DNA from: Flavobacteriales bacterium UBA852
GTDB lineage: Bacteria; Bacteroidota; Bacteroidia; Flavobacteriales_E; Vicingaceae
Assembly (NCBI GenBank): GCA_002295925.1
Contig: DBGO01000013.1
Coordinates: forward strand, 300,591-364,590
Direction: 5' to 3'
Length of the DNA stretch: 64,000 nt
Position numbers and translations under genes: made by a program. Shown piece after piece: positions 53,865 through 63,302 of this stretch; position 1 is the first letter of the stretch, and each line of letters begins with the position of its first letter. Below the pieces are notes generated by a model. The model searched no databases. It was given only the letters and a program-made list of their open reading frames with translations, and had not been told where the DNA came from.

Positions 53865-53887
53865 TCAGCATAAAAATAGGAGGAAAT

Positions 53888-53919
53888 TAACCGCTCCCGA
53901 ATCCGGGAGCGGTTATTTT
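53888..53919 (+). terminator. Terminator after the T9SS protein gene
   Basis: A 12-bp perfect GC-rich stem (53888-53899 with 53904-53915), AATC loop, then TTTT. Confidence 0.88.
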
Positions 53920-53933
53920 ATACCCTTTTTCCG

Positions 53934-53941
53934 TATCTTTG
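53934..53941 (+). promoter_or_regulatory. -7 element with very short leader before aldehyde dehydrogenase
   Basis: TATCTTTG is a perfect match only 13 bases before the ATG, so the 5' leader would be about 7 bases. Confidence 0.45.
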
Positions 53942-53954
53942 ATAAAAACTGGTT

Positions 53955-55376
53955 ATGGAAAATTATGCTTTATATATTGCCGGAAATTTCATTGATACAG
54001 CTGAGCAACTAACTGTTACCAATCCGTTTGACAACAGTATTATTGCCAAAGTGTCAATAGGTGGAAAAGAGGAGATAAATAAAGCAATAGAAAAAGCCCA
54101 ATTGGTAAGAGAGGAGCTGCAAAATTTGCCAAGCTACAAACGTTATGAAATTTTAAGGTTTCTTTCCGACCGTTTAAAACAAAAACAAAAATACTATACC
54201 GAGATTTTAAGCGCCGAATCAGGAAAGCCGATGCGTTATGCCATGGGCGAAATTGCACGAGCTTCCCAAACTTTTTTGGTTGCTGCCGAAGAAAGTAAAC
54301 GGTTGCCGAAAGAATACATAAATCTTGATTGGACACCGACAGGAGAAAATAAAGAAGGGATTGTAAAATATTTTCCGGTGGGAATTATCGCTGGAATTAC
54401 GCCATTTAACTTTCCAATGAATTTGGCAGTTCATAAAATTGCTCCTGCAATTGCATCAGGATGCCCAATTATAGTTAAACCCGCTTCCAAAACACCGTTG
54501 TCGGTATTGGAATTAGCCAAATTAATAGACCAAACCGATTTGCCCAAAGGTGCTTTTTCGGCAATCCCTACAAACAGAGAAGCCGGTGATATGCTTGTTA
54601 CGGATGATAGAATCAGTTTGTTGAGTTTTACAGGTTCGCCGGCTGTGGGTTGGAAAATGAAGAGTCGTGCAGGTAGAAAAAAAGTGGTGTTGGAACTCGG
54701 TGGCAATGCCGGTGTAATAGTGTCTGAATCGGCAAATATTGAAAAAGCTGTGGAAAGATGTGTGGTAGGAGGGTTTGCGTATTCCGGACAGGTTTGCATT
54801 CATACTCAACGCATTTATGTACACGAAAAAATATTCGATGCATTTACCCGTCAATTCATTCAAAAAATAAAAAATATGCAAGCCGGAAATCCTTTGGATG
54901 ATAACACCGAGGTTTCGGTAGTAATAGACGAGCAAAATGCTCAAAGAATAAATGATTGGATAAACGAAGCGATAGAAATGGGCGCAACGTTACTTTATGG
55001 AGGCAAAAGAGAGGGTAATTTTATTCAACCAACCGTATTGTCGGATACGAATAAAAAGATGAAAGTGAACTGTATGGAAGTGTTTGGTCCTGTAGTGGTA
55101 TTGGAAAAAATTCGTTCTTTCGATGAAGGAATAAAAGAAATCAATGATACAGACTTTGGTTTGCAAGCCGGTGTTTTTACCAATAATATTAATGAAATGA
55201 ATCGTGCTTTTAACCAAATAGAGGTGGGTGGAGTGATAATCAATGATGTGCCAACGTTTAGAGTTGACCATATGCCTTACGGAGGAATCAAAAACTCAGG
55301 ATTAGGCAGGGAGGGAGTGAAATATGCCATTTTGGATATGATGGAACCGCGAATTTTGGTGAAAAATATATTGTAA
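53955..55376 (+). CDS. NAD(P)-dependent aldehyde dehydrogenase
   Basis: A cytosolic ALDH superfamily enzyme of 473 residues, oxidising an aldehyde to the acid. The catalytic residues are present: E247 in LELGGNAG and the nucleophile C281 in YSGQVCIHTQR, with the Asn-bearing GIIAGITPFNFPMNL and cofactor KPASKTPLS and FTGSPAVGW motifs. FGPVVVLEKI and GGIKNSGLGREG close the fold. The substrate is not clear; the sequence is closest in style to non-phosphorylating glyceraldehyde/lactaldehyde-type enzymes. Single gene with its own promoter. Confidence 0.93.
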   Translation: MENYALYIAGNFIDTAEQLTVTNPFDNSIIAKVSIGGKEEINKAIEKAQLVREELQNLPSYKRYEILRFLSDRLKQKQKYYTEILSAESGKPMRYAMGEIARASQTFLVAAEESKRLPKEYINLDWTPTGENKEGIVKYFPVGIIAGITPFNFPMNLAVHKIAPAIASGCPIIVKPASKTPLSVLELAKLIDQTDLPKGAFSAIPTNREAGDMLVTDDRISLLSFTGSPAVGWKMKSRAGRKKVVLELGGNAGVIVSESANIEKAVERCVVGGFAYSGQVCIHTQRIYVHEKIFDAFTRQFIQKIKNMQAGNPLDDNTEVSVVIDEQNAQRINDWINEAIEMGATLLYGGKREGNFIQPTVLSDTNKKMKVNCMEVFGPVVVLEKIRSFDEGIKEINDTDFGLQAGVFTNNINEMNRAFNQIEVGGVIINDVPTFRVDHMPYGGIKNSGLGREGVKYAILDMMEPRILVKNIL

Positions 55377-55408
55377 TTCTTCAGTTTTGCCGATTATCAA
55401 TTTTATTT

Positions 55409-55438
55409 TTTGGTAATGCCAAAAAATAAGCATCTTTG
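55409..55438 (+). promoter_or_regulatory. Promoter for the ABC-rnpA-yidD-protease gene run
   Basis: TTTG (55409-55412), 18-base spacer and CATCTTTG (55431-55438, one mismatch to TAnnTTTG), 31 bases before the ATG. Confidence 0.45.
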
Positions 55439-55469
55439 TAGATTATATAAGCATTTGCAAATAATTAAG

Positions 55470-56432
55470 ATGAAAAAACAAACGAATATACTTCGTATAA
55501 AAAATATAGTTAAAACCTATGCGCACCACGTAGCATTAGACAATGTGTCGATAAACATTCCCAAGCAAAGCATTTTTGGATTGTTGGGCCCAAACGGTGC
55601 CGGAAAAACTTCACTTATCCGGATTATTAACCAAATTACAGCACCCGACAGCGGCAGTATTTTATTTGGCAATAAAAGATTAGCCCCCGAACACATTGCT
55701 CAAATCGGATATTTGCCCGAAGAAAGAGGGTTGTATAAAAAAATGAAGGTTGGAGAGCAAGCATTGTATTTGGCACAATTAAAGGGAATGCCCAAACAAG
55801 AAGCCAAGAAAAAGCTGGAAGAATGGTTCGATAAATTTGAAATTTCCAATTGGTGGGACAAAAAAGTGGAAGAACTCTCAAAAGGAATGGCACAAAAAGT
55901 GCAATTTATCGTAACGGTTTTGCACGAACCAAAACTGCTCATTCTCGACGAGCCGTTTTCGGGCTTTGACCCAATCAATACCAATTTAATAAAAAAAGAA
56001 ATTCTTGATTTGAGAGATAAAGGCACGACCGTAATATTTTCTACGCATAATATGGAATCGGTAGAAGAAATTTGCGACCATATTGCCCTTATCAATCAAT
56101 CTAAAAAAATACTCGAAGGCAGTGTTGAAGAGATAAAAAATAAATACAAAAACAACGTATTCAACATTCGTTTTAAAGGCAATATGATAGCATTTACCAA
56201 TGCTTTATGGACACATTTTGAGTTGATAAATACAGGAAAAGAACCTTCGGGAATTAGTTTTGCAAAAGTACGGGCAACCGGCAATCAGTCGTTGAATGAT
56301 TTGTTGCTTGCCATTGCTCGCGATGCACAAATTGTTTCTATTACCGAAGATGTACCCACTATGCGCGAAATTTTTATTCAAACGGTAAAGCAATTAGAAC
56401 CCAATCAAGAAAACAATTCGGACAATGAATAA
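55470..56432 (+). CDS. ABC-2 exporter ATPase (NatA-like)
   Basis: A 320-residue ATP-binding subunit. The internal ATG (MKKQTNILRIKNIVKTYAHHVALDNVSI) is used because the promoter covers the longer reading. Walker A GPNGAGKTS, signature LSKGMAQKVQF, Walker B LLILDEPFSGFDP, H-loop STHNME, then a DUF4162-like C-terminal domain (about 230-310). It pairs with the permease that overlaps its end by 8 bases. The NatAB type exports sodium or small molecules in Bacillus; the substrate here is unknown. Confidence 0.93.
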   Translation: MKKQTNILRIKNIVKTYAHHVALDNVSINIPKQSIFGLLGPNGAGKTSLIRIINQITAPDSGSILFGNKRLAPEHIAQIGYLPEERGLYKKMKVGEQALYLAQLKGMPKQEAKKKLEEWFDKFEISNWWDKKVEELSKGMAQKVQFIVTVLHEPKLLILDEPFSGFDPINTNLIKKEILDLRDKGTTVIFSTHNMESVEEICDHIALINQSKKILEGSVEEIKNKYKNNVFNIRFKGNMIAFTNALWTHFELINTGKEPSGISFAKVRATGNQSLNDLLLAIARDAQIVSITEDVPTMREIFIQTVKQLEPNQENNSDNE

Positions 56433-57738
56433 GATAAAACTCATCATATTACGCGAATATCTGACAAGAGTCAAAAAAAAGTCGTTTTTGATTATTACAA
56501 TTTTAGGTCCGTTGTTATTTGCCGGCTTAATGATAGTACCCGCTTGGATGGCTTTACAAAACACTGATATTCAAAACATAGAAGTGATAGACAATAACGG
56601 ATTATTTGTCAATAATTTAGAAAATACCGAAACCATCAACTTTTATTATTCCGATAAGGATATTCAAGAAGCCAAAGAAGGATTTTATGAATCGCATTAT
56701 ACGGCGATACTTTATATTCCAAAAGATTTTTCGAAACACGAAATTACGCTTTATTACAAAAAACAACCCGGCGCATTAACACTGAAACACATTGAAACCA
56801 ATATAGAAAATGTAGTGGAGAACAATCGCTTGCAAAAATTATACAACATCAGCTTAGCCGATTTGCAAAGCATTAAGCCCGACATTAAAATAAAAACCGT
56901 TTACCGGGATGAAAAAGGTAATGAAGAAACCAAAGAAAATACGGTAAATATGGTTTTGGGCTATGCCGGAGCCATTTTAATCTATATGTTTATTTTTATG
57001 TATGGCGTACAAGTTATGCGTGGGGTAATTGAGGAAAAAACCAATCGCATCGTTGAAGTAATTATTTCATCGGTAAAACCGTTTGAACTGATGATGGGTA
57101 AAATTATCGGCATTGCATTGGTTGGACTTACGCAATTTACCCTTTGGGTTGTTTTAACTGCCGGAATTTCAGTGTTTGGGCAAGGTCTGATAATGTCAAA
57201 AGTAAACCAAATGCAATCGGTGGAGCAAATGGTATCGCAATCAGCTAATAGTGCCGTATCAGATGCTAATCTTAACAAACAAATGCAAGTGAAAAAAGTA
57301 ATGGAAGTTATCCGGAATATACCTTTTACACGCATTATCCTTACCTTTTTGTTTTATTTTATTTTTGGTTATTTAATGTATGCCGCATTATTTGCGGCGG
57401 TTGGCTCGGCAGTTGATTCCGAAGCAGATACTCAACAATTTATTATGCCGATAACCATACCATTGGTGTTGTCTATTGTAATGGCGCAATTCATCATAAT
57501 GAATCCGGAGAGTAACTTGGCTTTTTGGATGTCAATTTTTCCGCTTACCTCACCCATTGTAATGATGATACGTGTACCTTTTGGTGTAGAATGGTGGGAA
57601 CTTGCACTTTCTATGCTTTTATTGATTGGCGGATTTATTGCCACCACTTGGTTGGCAGGAAAAATTTATCGCACCGGAATATTAATGTACGGAAAAAAAG
57701 TAACGTACAAAGAACTGTGGAAATGGCTTAAGTTTTAA
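56425..57738 (+). CDS. ABC-2 exporter permease (NatB-like)
   Basis: A 437-residue membrane subunit. Helix 1 (about 20-42) is followed by a large extracytoplasmic domain (about 45-175), then five helices (about 180-205, 225-250, 300-325, 345-368, 390-420) including the family segment VMRGVIEEKTNRIVEVIISSVKPFELMMGKIIG. This is the architecture of NatB/YhaP permeases. It is coupled to its ATPase by overlap upstream and to rnpA by a TAATG junction downstream. Confidence 0.9.
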   Translation: MNKIKLIILREYLTRVKKKSFLIITILGPLLFAGLMIVPAWMALQNTDIQNIEVIDNNGLFVNNLENTETINFYYSDKDIQEAKEGFYESHYTAILYIPKDFSKHEITLYYKKQPGALTLKHIETNIENVVENNRLQKLYNISLADLQSIKPDIKIKTVYRDEKGNEETKENTVNMVLGYAGAILIYMFIFMYGVQVMRGVIEEKTNRIVEVIISSVKPFELMMGKIIGIALVGLTQFTLWVVLTAGISVFGQGLIMSKVNQMQSVEQMVSQSANSAVSDANLNKQMQVKKVMEVIRNIPFTRIILTFLFYFIFGYLMYAALFAAVGSAVDSEADTQQFIMPITIPLVLSIVMAQFIIMNPESNLAFWMSIFPLTSPIVMMIRVPFGVEWWELALSMLLLIGGFIATTWLAGKIYRTGILMYGKKVTYKELWKWLKF

Positions 57739-58109
57739 TGAAACAATCTTTTAAAAAATACGAGCGATTAAAAAGCAAAAAGGAAATTTCGGAATTGTTT
57801 AAGAGTAAAAAAAACATTTTTCGCTATCCTTTAAAAGTTTTTTATATGCCCAATAATGTGACCAATCACAGGGTTTTGGTAAGTATTCCAAAAAGAAATT
57901 TTAAATCGGCAGTAGCGCGTAATTTGCTAAAAAGAAGAATAACAGAAAGTTACCGCAAAAATAAAGCGATTTTGTTGAAAGAAGATGCGCAAAACACATT
58001 TTTAAATATAGCATTTGTTTACGTAGCAAAAGAACCCTTACCCTATGCTTATATCGATAAAAAAATAAATGTAATTTTACAAGAAATTGCCAATGAAGTA
58101 TATCGGTAA
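57738..58109 (+). CDS. rnpA: Ribonuclease P protein component
   Basis: RnpA, the basic protein subunit that helps the RNase P RNA trim tRNA 5' ends. 123 residues; the family core is seen as YERLKSKKEISELFKSKK, HRVLVSIPKRNFKSAVARNLLKRRITESYRKNK (the RNA-binding RNR-type motif) and an FVYVAKEPLPYAYI tail. The usual neighbour rpmH is not upstream; instead a permease precedes it with a one-base overlap. yidD follows with a 17-base overlap, as in most bacteria. Confidence 0.95.
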   Translation: MKQSFKKYERLKSKKEISELFKSKKNIFRYPLKVFYMPNNVTNHRVLVSIPKRNFKSAVARNLLKRRITESYRKNKAILLKEDAQNTFLNIAFVYVAKEPLPYAYIDKKINVILQEIANEVYR

Positions 58110-58359
58110 GTGGATAGGGGGAATATTTATAGTGTTGATAAAGTTTTATCAATATGCCATTTCGCCAATATTTGGAGCCAATTGCCGTTATACACCTACT
58201 TGCTCGCAATACAGCGTAGAGGCAATTAAAATACACGGCCCAATAAAAGGGTTTTGGTTGGCAATAAAACGCATTGGCAGTTGTCATCCTTGGGGAGGGC
58301 ACGGATATGACCCCGTTCCGCCAAAAAATGAATTAAACAGAATAGAAAATGAAAAATAA
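58093..58359 (+). CDS. yidD: Membrane protein insertion efficiency factor YidD
   Basis: An 88-residue membrane-associated protein that aids YidC-dependent insertion. The start MKYIGKWIGGIFIVLIKFYQYAISP and the Cys-rich CRYTPTCSQYSVEAIKIHGPIKGFWLAIKRIGSCHPWGGHGYDPVP are the complete family pattern. It overlaps rnpA by 17 bases and the S41 protease gene by 11 bases. Confidence 0.96.
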   Translation: MKYIGKWIGGIFIVLIKFYQYAISPIFGANCRYTPTCSQYSVEAIKIHGPIKGFWLAIKRIGSCHPWGGHGYDPVPPKNELNRIENEK

Positions 58360-60013
58360 GATAAAAAAAACAAGCATTAGAATATTTGTTGGAATAAGCA
58401 TCCTTTTTACAATTGCTTTTACCACTGATAATTATTTCGAAATATCGAAAAATCTCGACATTTTTGCCACGCTTTATCGCGAAATCAATCTCTTTTATGT
58501 AGATGAAACCGAACCGGGAAAACTAATGAAAACAGGCATCGATGCCATGCTAAAATCATTAGACCCTTATACCGTTTTTATTCCCGAATCTAAAATTGAA
58601 GATTATAAATTTATGACTACCGGACAATACGGTGGAATTGGTGCTATTATTCAAAAGCGAGATGAGTATGTGATGGTTGCCGAACCTTACGAAGGTTGGC
58701 CCGCACAAAAAGCAGGATTGATAGCCGGAGACATAATTATAAAAATTAACGGAAAGTCAACCAAAGGATTAAATACCGAGCAAGTGAGAGAAATGTTGGT
58801 GGGGCAACCCGGAACAGACGTGGAACTTACCGTAAAACGACAAGATAAAGAGATACAGGTAAAACTCATACGCGAAGAAATTAAAATTAAAGATGTGCCC
58901 TATTACGGAATGGTTAATGAGACAACAGGGTATATTAAATTAAACGGATTTACCGAAACGGCGGCACAAGAAGTAAAAGATGCTTTTACCACATTAAAAG
59001 CCAAAGGAATGGAGAAATTAATTTTCGATTTGCGAGGCAATGGCGGTGGATTGCTCAACGAAGCCGTTAAAATTGTCGGTTTTTTTGTAGATAAAGGCAC
59101 AACCGTTGTAAGCACCAAAGGTAAAATAAAAGAATGGGATAAAGTGTATAAAACACCTAACACACCGTTGGATAAGGATATGCCACTTGTAGTATTGATA
59201 GATAAATATTCGGCTTCTGCCTCAGAAATTGTAAGTGGCTCATTACAAGATTTAGACCGATCGGTAATTGTTGGCGAAAACTCTTTTGGAAAGGGATTGG
59301 TTCAGCAAGTGAAAGATTTGAGTTACAATTCTAAATTGAAACTTACCGTAGCTAAATATTATACACCCAGCGGACGATGCATCCAAAAATTGGATTATTC
59401 CAATAAAGATGAAAAAGGTGAAGCTCAAGAAGTTCCTGACTCGCTAATTCACGAATTTGAAACCCTTAAATCGCATCGTAAGGTGATTGACGGAAAAGGT
59501 ATCTCGCCCGATGTGAAAGTTGAAAAAATTAAATCTACCAAATTGTTGGAGTCATTGGTGGCCAATTTTGTAATTTTCGATTTCGCCACGGCTTACTATT
59601 TCCAACACGACTCTATTCCTTCGCCTGAAAAATTCAATATTTCCGACTCAGAATACAATCAGTTTGTAGATTATGTGAAAAACAAAAAAATCGATTACAA
59701 AACGGCTACCGAAAAAGAGCTGGAAAAACTGAAAAAAATTGCCAAGGAAGAAAATTTTGAAGAAGATGTTGCTGATGAACTTTCAAAATTGGAAGAAGAA
59801 CTGAAAAAGCACAAAAACGATGATATTTATGAATATAAAAATGATATAAAATTATTTTTGGAGAACGAAATTGTCGGACGATATTATTATCAAACCGGTC
59901 AAATACGTGCTTCATTGGTGAAAGACCCGGTGCTTAAAAAAGCAAAAGAAATAATTGCCGATGATGCACAATATTCTGCCATACTTTCGGGTTTAACAGA
60001 GAATAAAAAATAG
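58349..60013 (+). CDS. S41-family C-terminal processing peptidase
   Basis: A periplasmic Ser/Lys protease of 554 residues with an N-terminal signal anchor (about 8-27). A PDZ domain (about 90-165; GGIGAIIQKRDEYVMVAEPYEGWPAQKAGLIAGDIIIKING) is followed by the protease core: LRGNGGGLLNEAV, the catalytic Ser in YSASASEIVSGSLQDLDR and the Lys in GENSFGKGLVQ. A charged helical C-terminal region of about 150 residues extends beyond the core. Ctp proteases clip or degrade envelope proteins from their C-termini. The gene overlaps yidD, and the O-antigen-ligase-like gene starts 17 bases downstream. Confidence 0.94.
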   Translation: MKNKIKKTSIRIFVGISILFTIAFTTDNYFEISKNLDIFATLYREINLFYVDETEPGKLMKTGIDAMLKSLDPYTVFIPESKIEDYKFMTTGQYGGIGAIIQKRDEYVMVAEPYEGWPAQKAGLIAGDIIIKINGKSTKGLNTEQVREMLVGQPGTDVELTVKRQDKEIQVKLIREEIKIKDVPYYGMVNETTGYIKLNGFTETAAQEVKDAFTTLKAKGMEKLIFDLRGNGGGLLNEAVKIVGFFVDKGTTVVSTKGKIKEWDKVYKTPNTPLDKDMPLVVLIDKYSASASEIVSGSLQDLDRSVIVGENSFGKGLVQQVKDLSYNSKLKLTVAKYYTPSGRCIQKLDYSNKDEKGEAQEVPDSLIHEFETLKSHRKVIDGKGISPDVKVEKIKSTKLLESLVANFVIFDFATAYYFQHDSIPSPEKFNISDSEYNQFVDYVKNKKIDYKTATEKELEKLKKIAKEENFEEDVADELSKLEEELKKHKNDDIYEYKNDIKLFLENEIVGRYYYQTGQIRASLVKDPVLKKAKEIIADDAQYSAILSGLTENKK

Positions 60014-60030
60014 GTAATTTATCGCATTAA

Positions 60031-61554
60031 ATGTTCAATTTTAAAGATTTACCCCGAAGTTTATTTTTACTCTCGCTAATTGTAATAGCAATAGGATTAC
60101 CATCATCAAAGTTTTTAATGAGCTTGGGGCAATTTGGTGTAGTTTTGGCTTGGATATTAAAAGGGGAATATCAACATTCGGTAAAAAATTTTTTTACCAA
60201 TAAAACATTGCTTGTACTCAGTTCCTTGTTTTTGCTGCACTTGATTGGATTGATATACACGCAAAATTTTGATTATGGCTTGCGCGATGTCCGGGTAAAG
60301 TTGCCGATATTTATTTTGCCGTTTTTTTCAGCCCCTTTTTTACCGTTAAAACGAAGAGAATGGTTTTGGATACTTCATTTTTTCGTGTTGAGTGTTTTGT
60401 TTGTGTCAGGCATAGGGTTTTACCGTAAGTTTACAAATCCAGATTTGCCGTTTTCACCTTTTGTTTCGCACATCAGGTTTGGGTTGATGATAGATTTTGC
60501 TCTGTTTGTTACGCTATATTTTTTAAGACAAAAACTGATTTACCGCGGATTGTATATTGCCGCGTTAATTATTTTGCTTTCGGCATTATATTTTTTGGGA
60601 AGTTTGACGGCTTTTGTCGTTTTAATTTTGGCCACGATTACGGTAATTATTGTTTTTCCCGTAAGGTATTTCTCATTGCCGGTAAAACTATCGCTGACAA
60701 TTGGCATTTTGTTGCTTTCCGTCGGCGTGTTTTATTTCAATTATTATCAACCATACAAAGAAATAAATAAAGAGAAAGAATTACCGGTTTTAACACATTC
60801 GCCCAATGGAGAAAAATATTACTCGGATTTATCTTTTTCAGAAGGATTTACAAGAGAAAACGGCTATTATATATGGCAAAACATTGCTTGGGAAGAGTTG
60901 CGCCAAAGCTGGCAAAAAGTAAGCAATAAACCGTTTGATGATTCTACCGGAAACGCACTTAAATTTACGTTGGTCAGGTATATGACTTCAAAAGGACTGA
61001 ATAAAGATGCTTCGGACTTTAAAAAGTTATCGCCGAAAGATATTCAAGCAATAGAAAAAGGAATAGCCAATTACCGGCTTACAAATATGAATAAACTCGA
61101 AAAACGGATTTATCAAACCATTTGGGAATTGGAAGTATGGCAAAAAAATGGCAACCCAAGTGGTCACTCATTGGTTATGCGATTTATTTATTGGGAGTCG
61201 GCGGTAAATGTTTGGCTCAAGCATCCTTTTATTGGCGTTGGTACAGGCGATATTTATGATGAGGTAATGAAATGGCAAAAAGAAAATTCCAAGCTCGAAG
61301 AAGGTTTTTACAAACATCCGCATAATCAATATCTTACAATGCTTGCTACTTTTGGTGTTGTAGGATTTGTTTGGTTTTTGTTTTGGATATTTTATCCTAT
61401 TGTTACATTGTCCAAGCATACCTTGCTGAGCATCGCTTTTTCGGCAATTGTTGTAGTTTCGTATCTAAATGAAGACACGCTCGAAACACAAGCCGGTGTT
61501 ACTTTTGTTATGCTTTTTTCCACTTTGCTTTATTCGTCAAAAAAGGTATATTGA
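60031..61554 (+). CDS. O-antigen ligase-like membrane protein (Wzy_C family)
   Basis: A 507-residue integral membrane protein with about ten helices and a large periplasmic loop (about 245-375) before the last helices. The segment SLVMRFIYWESAVNVWLKHPFIGVGTGDI followed by YKHPHNQYLTMLATFGVVGFVWFLFW carries the conserved Arg, Gly-x-Gly and His of O-antigen ligases/polymerases. It likely joins or polymerises surface glycan on the periplasmic side. It overlaps the convergent gene by 25 bases. Confidence 0.87.
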   Translation: MFNFKDLPRSLFLLSLIVIAIGLPSSKFLMSLGQFGVVLAWILKGEYQHSVKNFFTNKTLLVLSSLFLLHLIGLIYTQNFDYGLRDVRVKLPIFILPFFSAPFLPLKRREWFWILHFFVLSVLFVSGIGFYRKFTNPDLPFSPFVSHIRFGLMIDFALFVTLYFLRQKLIYRGLYIAALIILLSALYFLGSLTAFVVLILATITVIIVFPVRYFSLPVKLSLTIGILLLSVGVFYFNYYQPYKEINKEKELPVLTHSPNGEKYYSDLSFSEGFTRENGYYIWQNIAWEELRQSWQKVSNKPFDDSTGNALKFTLVRYMTSKGLNKDASDFKKLSPKDIQAIEKGIANYRLTNMNKLEKRIYQTIWELEVWQKNGNPSGHSLVMRFIYWESAVNVWLKHPFIGVGTGDIYDEVMKWQKENSKLEEGFYKHPHNQYLTMLATFGVVGFVWFLFWIFYPIVTLSKHTLLSIAFSAIVVVSYLNEDTLETQAGVTFVMLFSTLLYSSKKVY

Positions 61555-62438
61555 TACTTTATGATGGTAAGCATTTCGGTGCCGGCATCTTTTTCTATCA
61601 ATCCCTTCAGTAATCGGGTTTCGGGATAATAAACCAATTCTTGTTGGTATTCGAGCAATTCACCTTTGTAATGTTTTACTTGCATTACATTGCCAAATTC
61701 ATCATACTTATAGGTGTAATATTCTTTATTTCGGATGCCACTGTATATTACTTCAATCGTTCGTTTGTTGATGCGCCCGATAGAGTCGTATTGATAGGTG
61801 ATAATTTCTCTTTGTCCGCCAATAATAAATTTACTTTCTTCGGATTTTTTGTATCCCAACGAATCAAAATAAATGTTTTTTATCTTGTATAAACGCCCGG
61901 CATTATTATAAAATTTTTGTTGATGTTGAGTGGGCGAGAGTTCTTTATATTCATATGTTTCGGAAGAAAGTTCGTATTTTCTTTTCAATTCAAATTTTGT
62001 TTTGGATGCAAACCGGTTTTCTTCTCTTGCCGTAGTTTTTTTTATTAAATGATTATTTGCATCATACTCAAAATCTGTTGTAGTAAACCCAAATTTATCC
62101 GACTGACGCAGTTTGATTAAATTGCCATAATTGTCATATTCATAAAAAATAACATTGGTATCAATTTTATTTCCGTTGTAATAGGTGTACGTGTATTTTT
62201 CGAGTTGACCGTTGTTGTTAAATGTGTAATGCTGCAATAAATGTTGGTTTTTGATTATTTGCATTGATTGTTTGGTGTTTATTTCGCCAAACATGGTGTG
62301 TATTTTATTTTTTTTGATAAACTCGGGACGAAAAAAATCTTCACCCTTAAAAAAAGGTTTGTTTACATCAAACATTTGTGCTTTTGCAAAGCAAATAAAC
62401 AGAGTGAACAAAAAGAAAGTAAAGATGTATTTTTTCAC
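61530..62438 (-). CDS. Secreted YD-repeat-like protein
   Basis: A 302-residue exported protein (MKKYIFTFFLFTLFICFAKAQ). After a short unique segment it consists of repeated Tyr/Asp/Asn-rich beta-strand pairs: YEYDNYGNLIKL, FEYDANNHLIKKT, FYNNAGRLYKI, YQYDSIGRINKRT, YKYDEFGNVMQVKHY. These resemble the YD repeats of RHS proteins but are few and lack any toxin tip or core-shell domain. No sorting domain is present. Function unknown; it may bind glycan or an envelope partner. Confidence 0.8.
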   Translation of the reverse strand: MKKYIFTFFLFTLFICFAKAQMFDVNKPFFKGEDFFRPEFIKKNKIHTMFGEINTKQSMQIIKNQHLLQHYTFNNNGQLEKYTYTYYNGNKIDTNVIFYEYDNYGNLIKLRQSDKFGFTTTDFEYDANNHLIKKTTAREENRFASKTKFELKRKYELSSETYEYKELSPTQHQQKFYNNAGRLYKIKNIYFDSLGYKKSEESKFIIGGQREIITYQYDSIGRINKRTIEVIYSGIRNKEYYTYKYDEFGNVMQVKHYKGELLEYQQELVYYPETRLLKGLIEKDAGTEMLTIIKYQYTFFDE

Positions 62439-62469
62439 GCCTCAGAAAATTTCCGTTTCACCAATAAAA

Positions 62470-63261
62470 TTATAAACATCCTGTTCTTCCGCCATCTACC
62501 GGAAGGTTTATTCCATTTATGTAACTTGCTGCCGGCGAGGCCAAAAATGCTGCTGCATTAGCAATTTCTTCGGGTTGAGCAACGCGTTTCATAGGCACGG
62601 CATTAGCCATTTGTTGGCTTATTTCTTCAACGGTTTTACCGGTTTTAGCCGCTTTATTTTCAATGATTGATTTTAAACGGACAGTATTTGTGGCTCCGGG
62701 CAAAACGTTATTTACCGTAATGTTAAATTGCCCCAATTCGTTGGCCATGGTTTTTGCCCAATTGGCAACAGCACCACGAATGGTGTTCGATACTCCCAAT
62801 CCGGCTAATGGCTGTTTTACCGAGGTGGATATGATGTTGATAATTCTACCGAATTTTGCTTCTTTCATTCCCGGAATTAAAGCTTTGGCTAAAATATGGT
62901 TGCAAATCAAATGATTGTTGAATGCTTTGATAAATTCCTCTTCTTTGGCTTCGGTAATCGGTCCGCCTGCTGGTCCGCCGGTATTGTTTACCAAAATTTG
63001 AATATTTCCGTTTAGTTCAAGCCAATCTTCAATAAGAACTTTTAATTGGGGCGGAAAACTGAAATCGGCAACAATGTAATGATGTTCTTGACTTGCCGGT
63101 GTGGGCAATTCGTTTTTTACTTGTATCAATTTTTCCTCATTTCGAGCAATTAAAATAATTTCTGCCCCTTGACGTGCCAATTGCATAGCAATAGCTTTGC
63201 CAATTCCTTGTGTGCTGCCGGCTACCAAAGCACGTTTTCCGGTTAAATCCAAGTTCATCAT
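62470..63261 (-). CDS. Atypical short-chain dehydrogenase/reductase
   Basis: A 264-residue Rossmann-fold protein. The start MMNLDLTGKRALVAGSTQGIGKAIAMQLARQGA gives a good NAD(P)-binding motif, and NNTGG is present. The catalytic YxxxK is not: after the usual Ser (IISTSVKQPLAGLG) the matching position reads SNTIRGAVANWAK, i.e. Tyr is Ser and Lys is Arg. A known BKR-like SDR subgroup has such a degenerate tetrad. So a FabG-type activity should not be assumed. The protein ends with the C-terminal INGINLPVDGGRTGCL. It is divergent from the DUF2480 gene, 41 bases apart. Confidence 0.88.
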   Translation of the reverse strand: MMNLDLTGKRALVAGSTQGIGKAIAMQLARQGAEIILIARNEEKLIQVKNELPTPASQEHHYIVADFSFPPQLKVLIEDWLELNGNIQILVNNTGGPAGGPITEAKEEEFIKAFNNHLICNHILAKALIPGMKEAKFGRIINIISTSVKQPLAGLGVSNTIRGAVANWAKTMANELGQFNITVNNVLPGATNTVRLKSIIENKAAKTGKTVEEISQQMANAVPMKRVAQPEEIANAAAFLASPAASYINGINLPVDGGRTGCL

Positions 63262-63269
63262 TTTTGTTG

Positions 63270-63287
63270 TATTTTTGCTCAAATTTA
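63270..63287. promoter_or_regulatory. Back-to-back -7 elements of the SDR and DUF2480 genes
   Basis: TATTTTTG on the plus strand (63270-63277) and TAAATTTG on the minus strand (63287-63280) are both perfect TAnnTTTG matches within the 41-base gap. The two polymerases would clash. Confidence 0.4.
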
Positions 63288-63302
63288 TTAAAACAAAATA
63301 AG

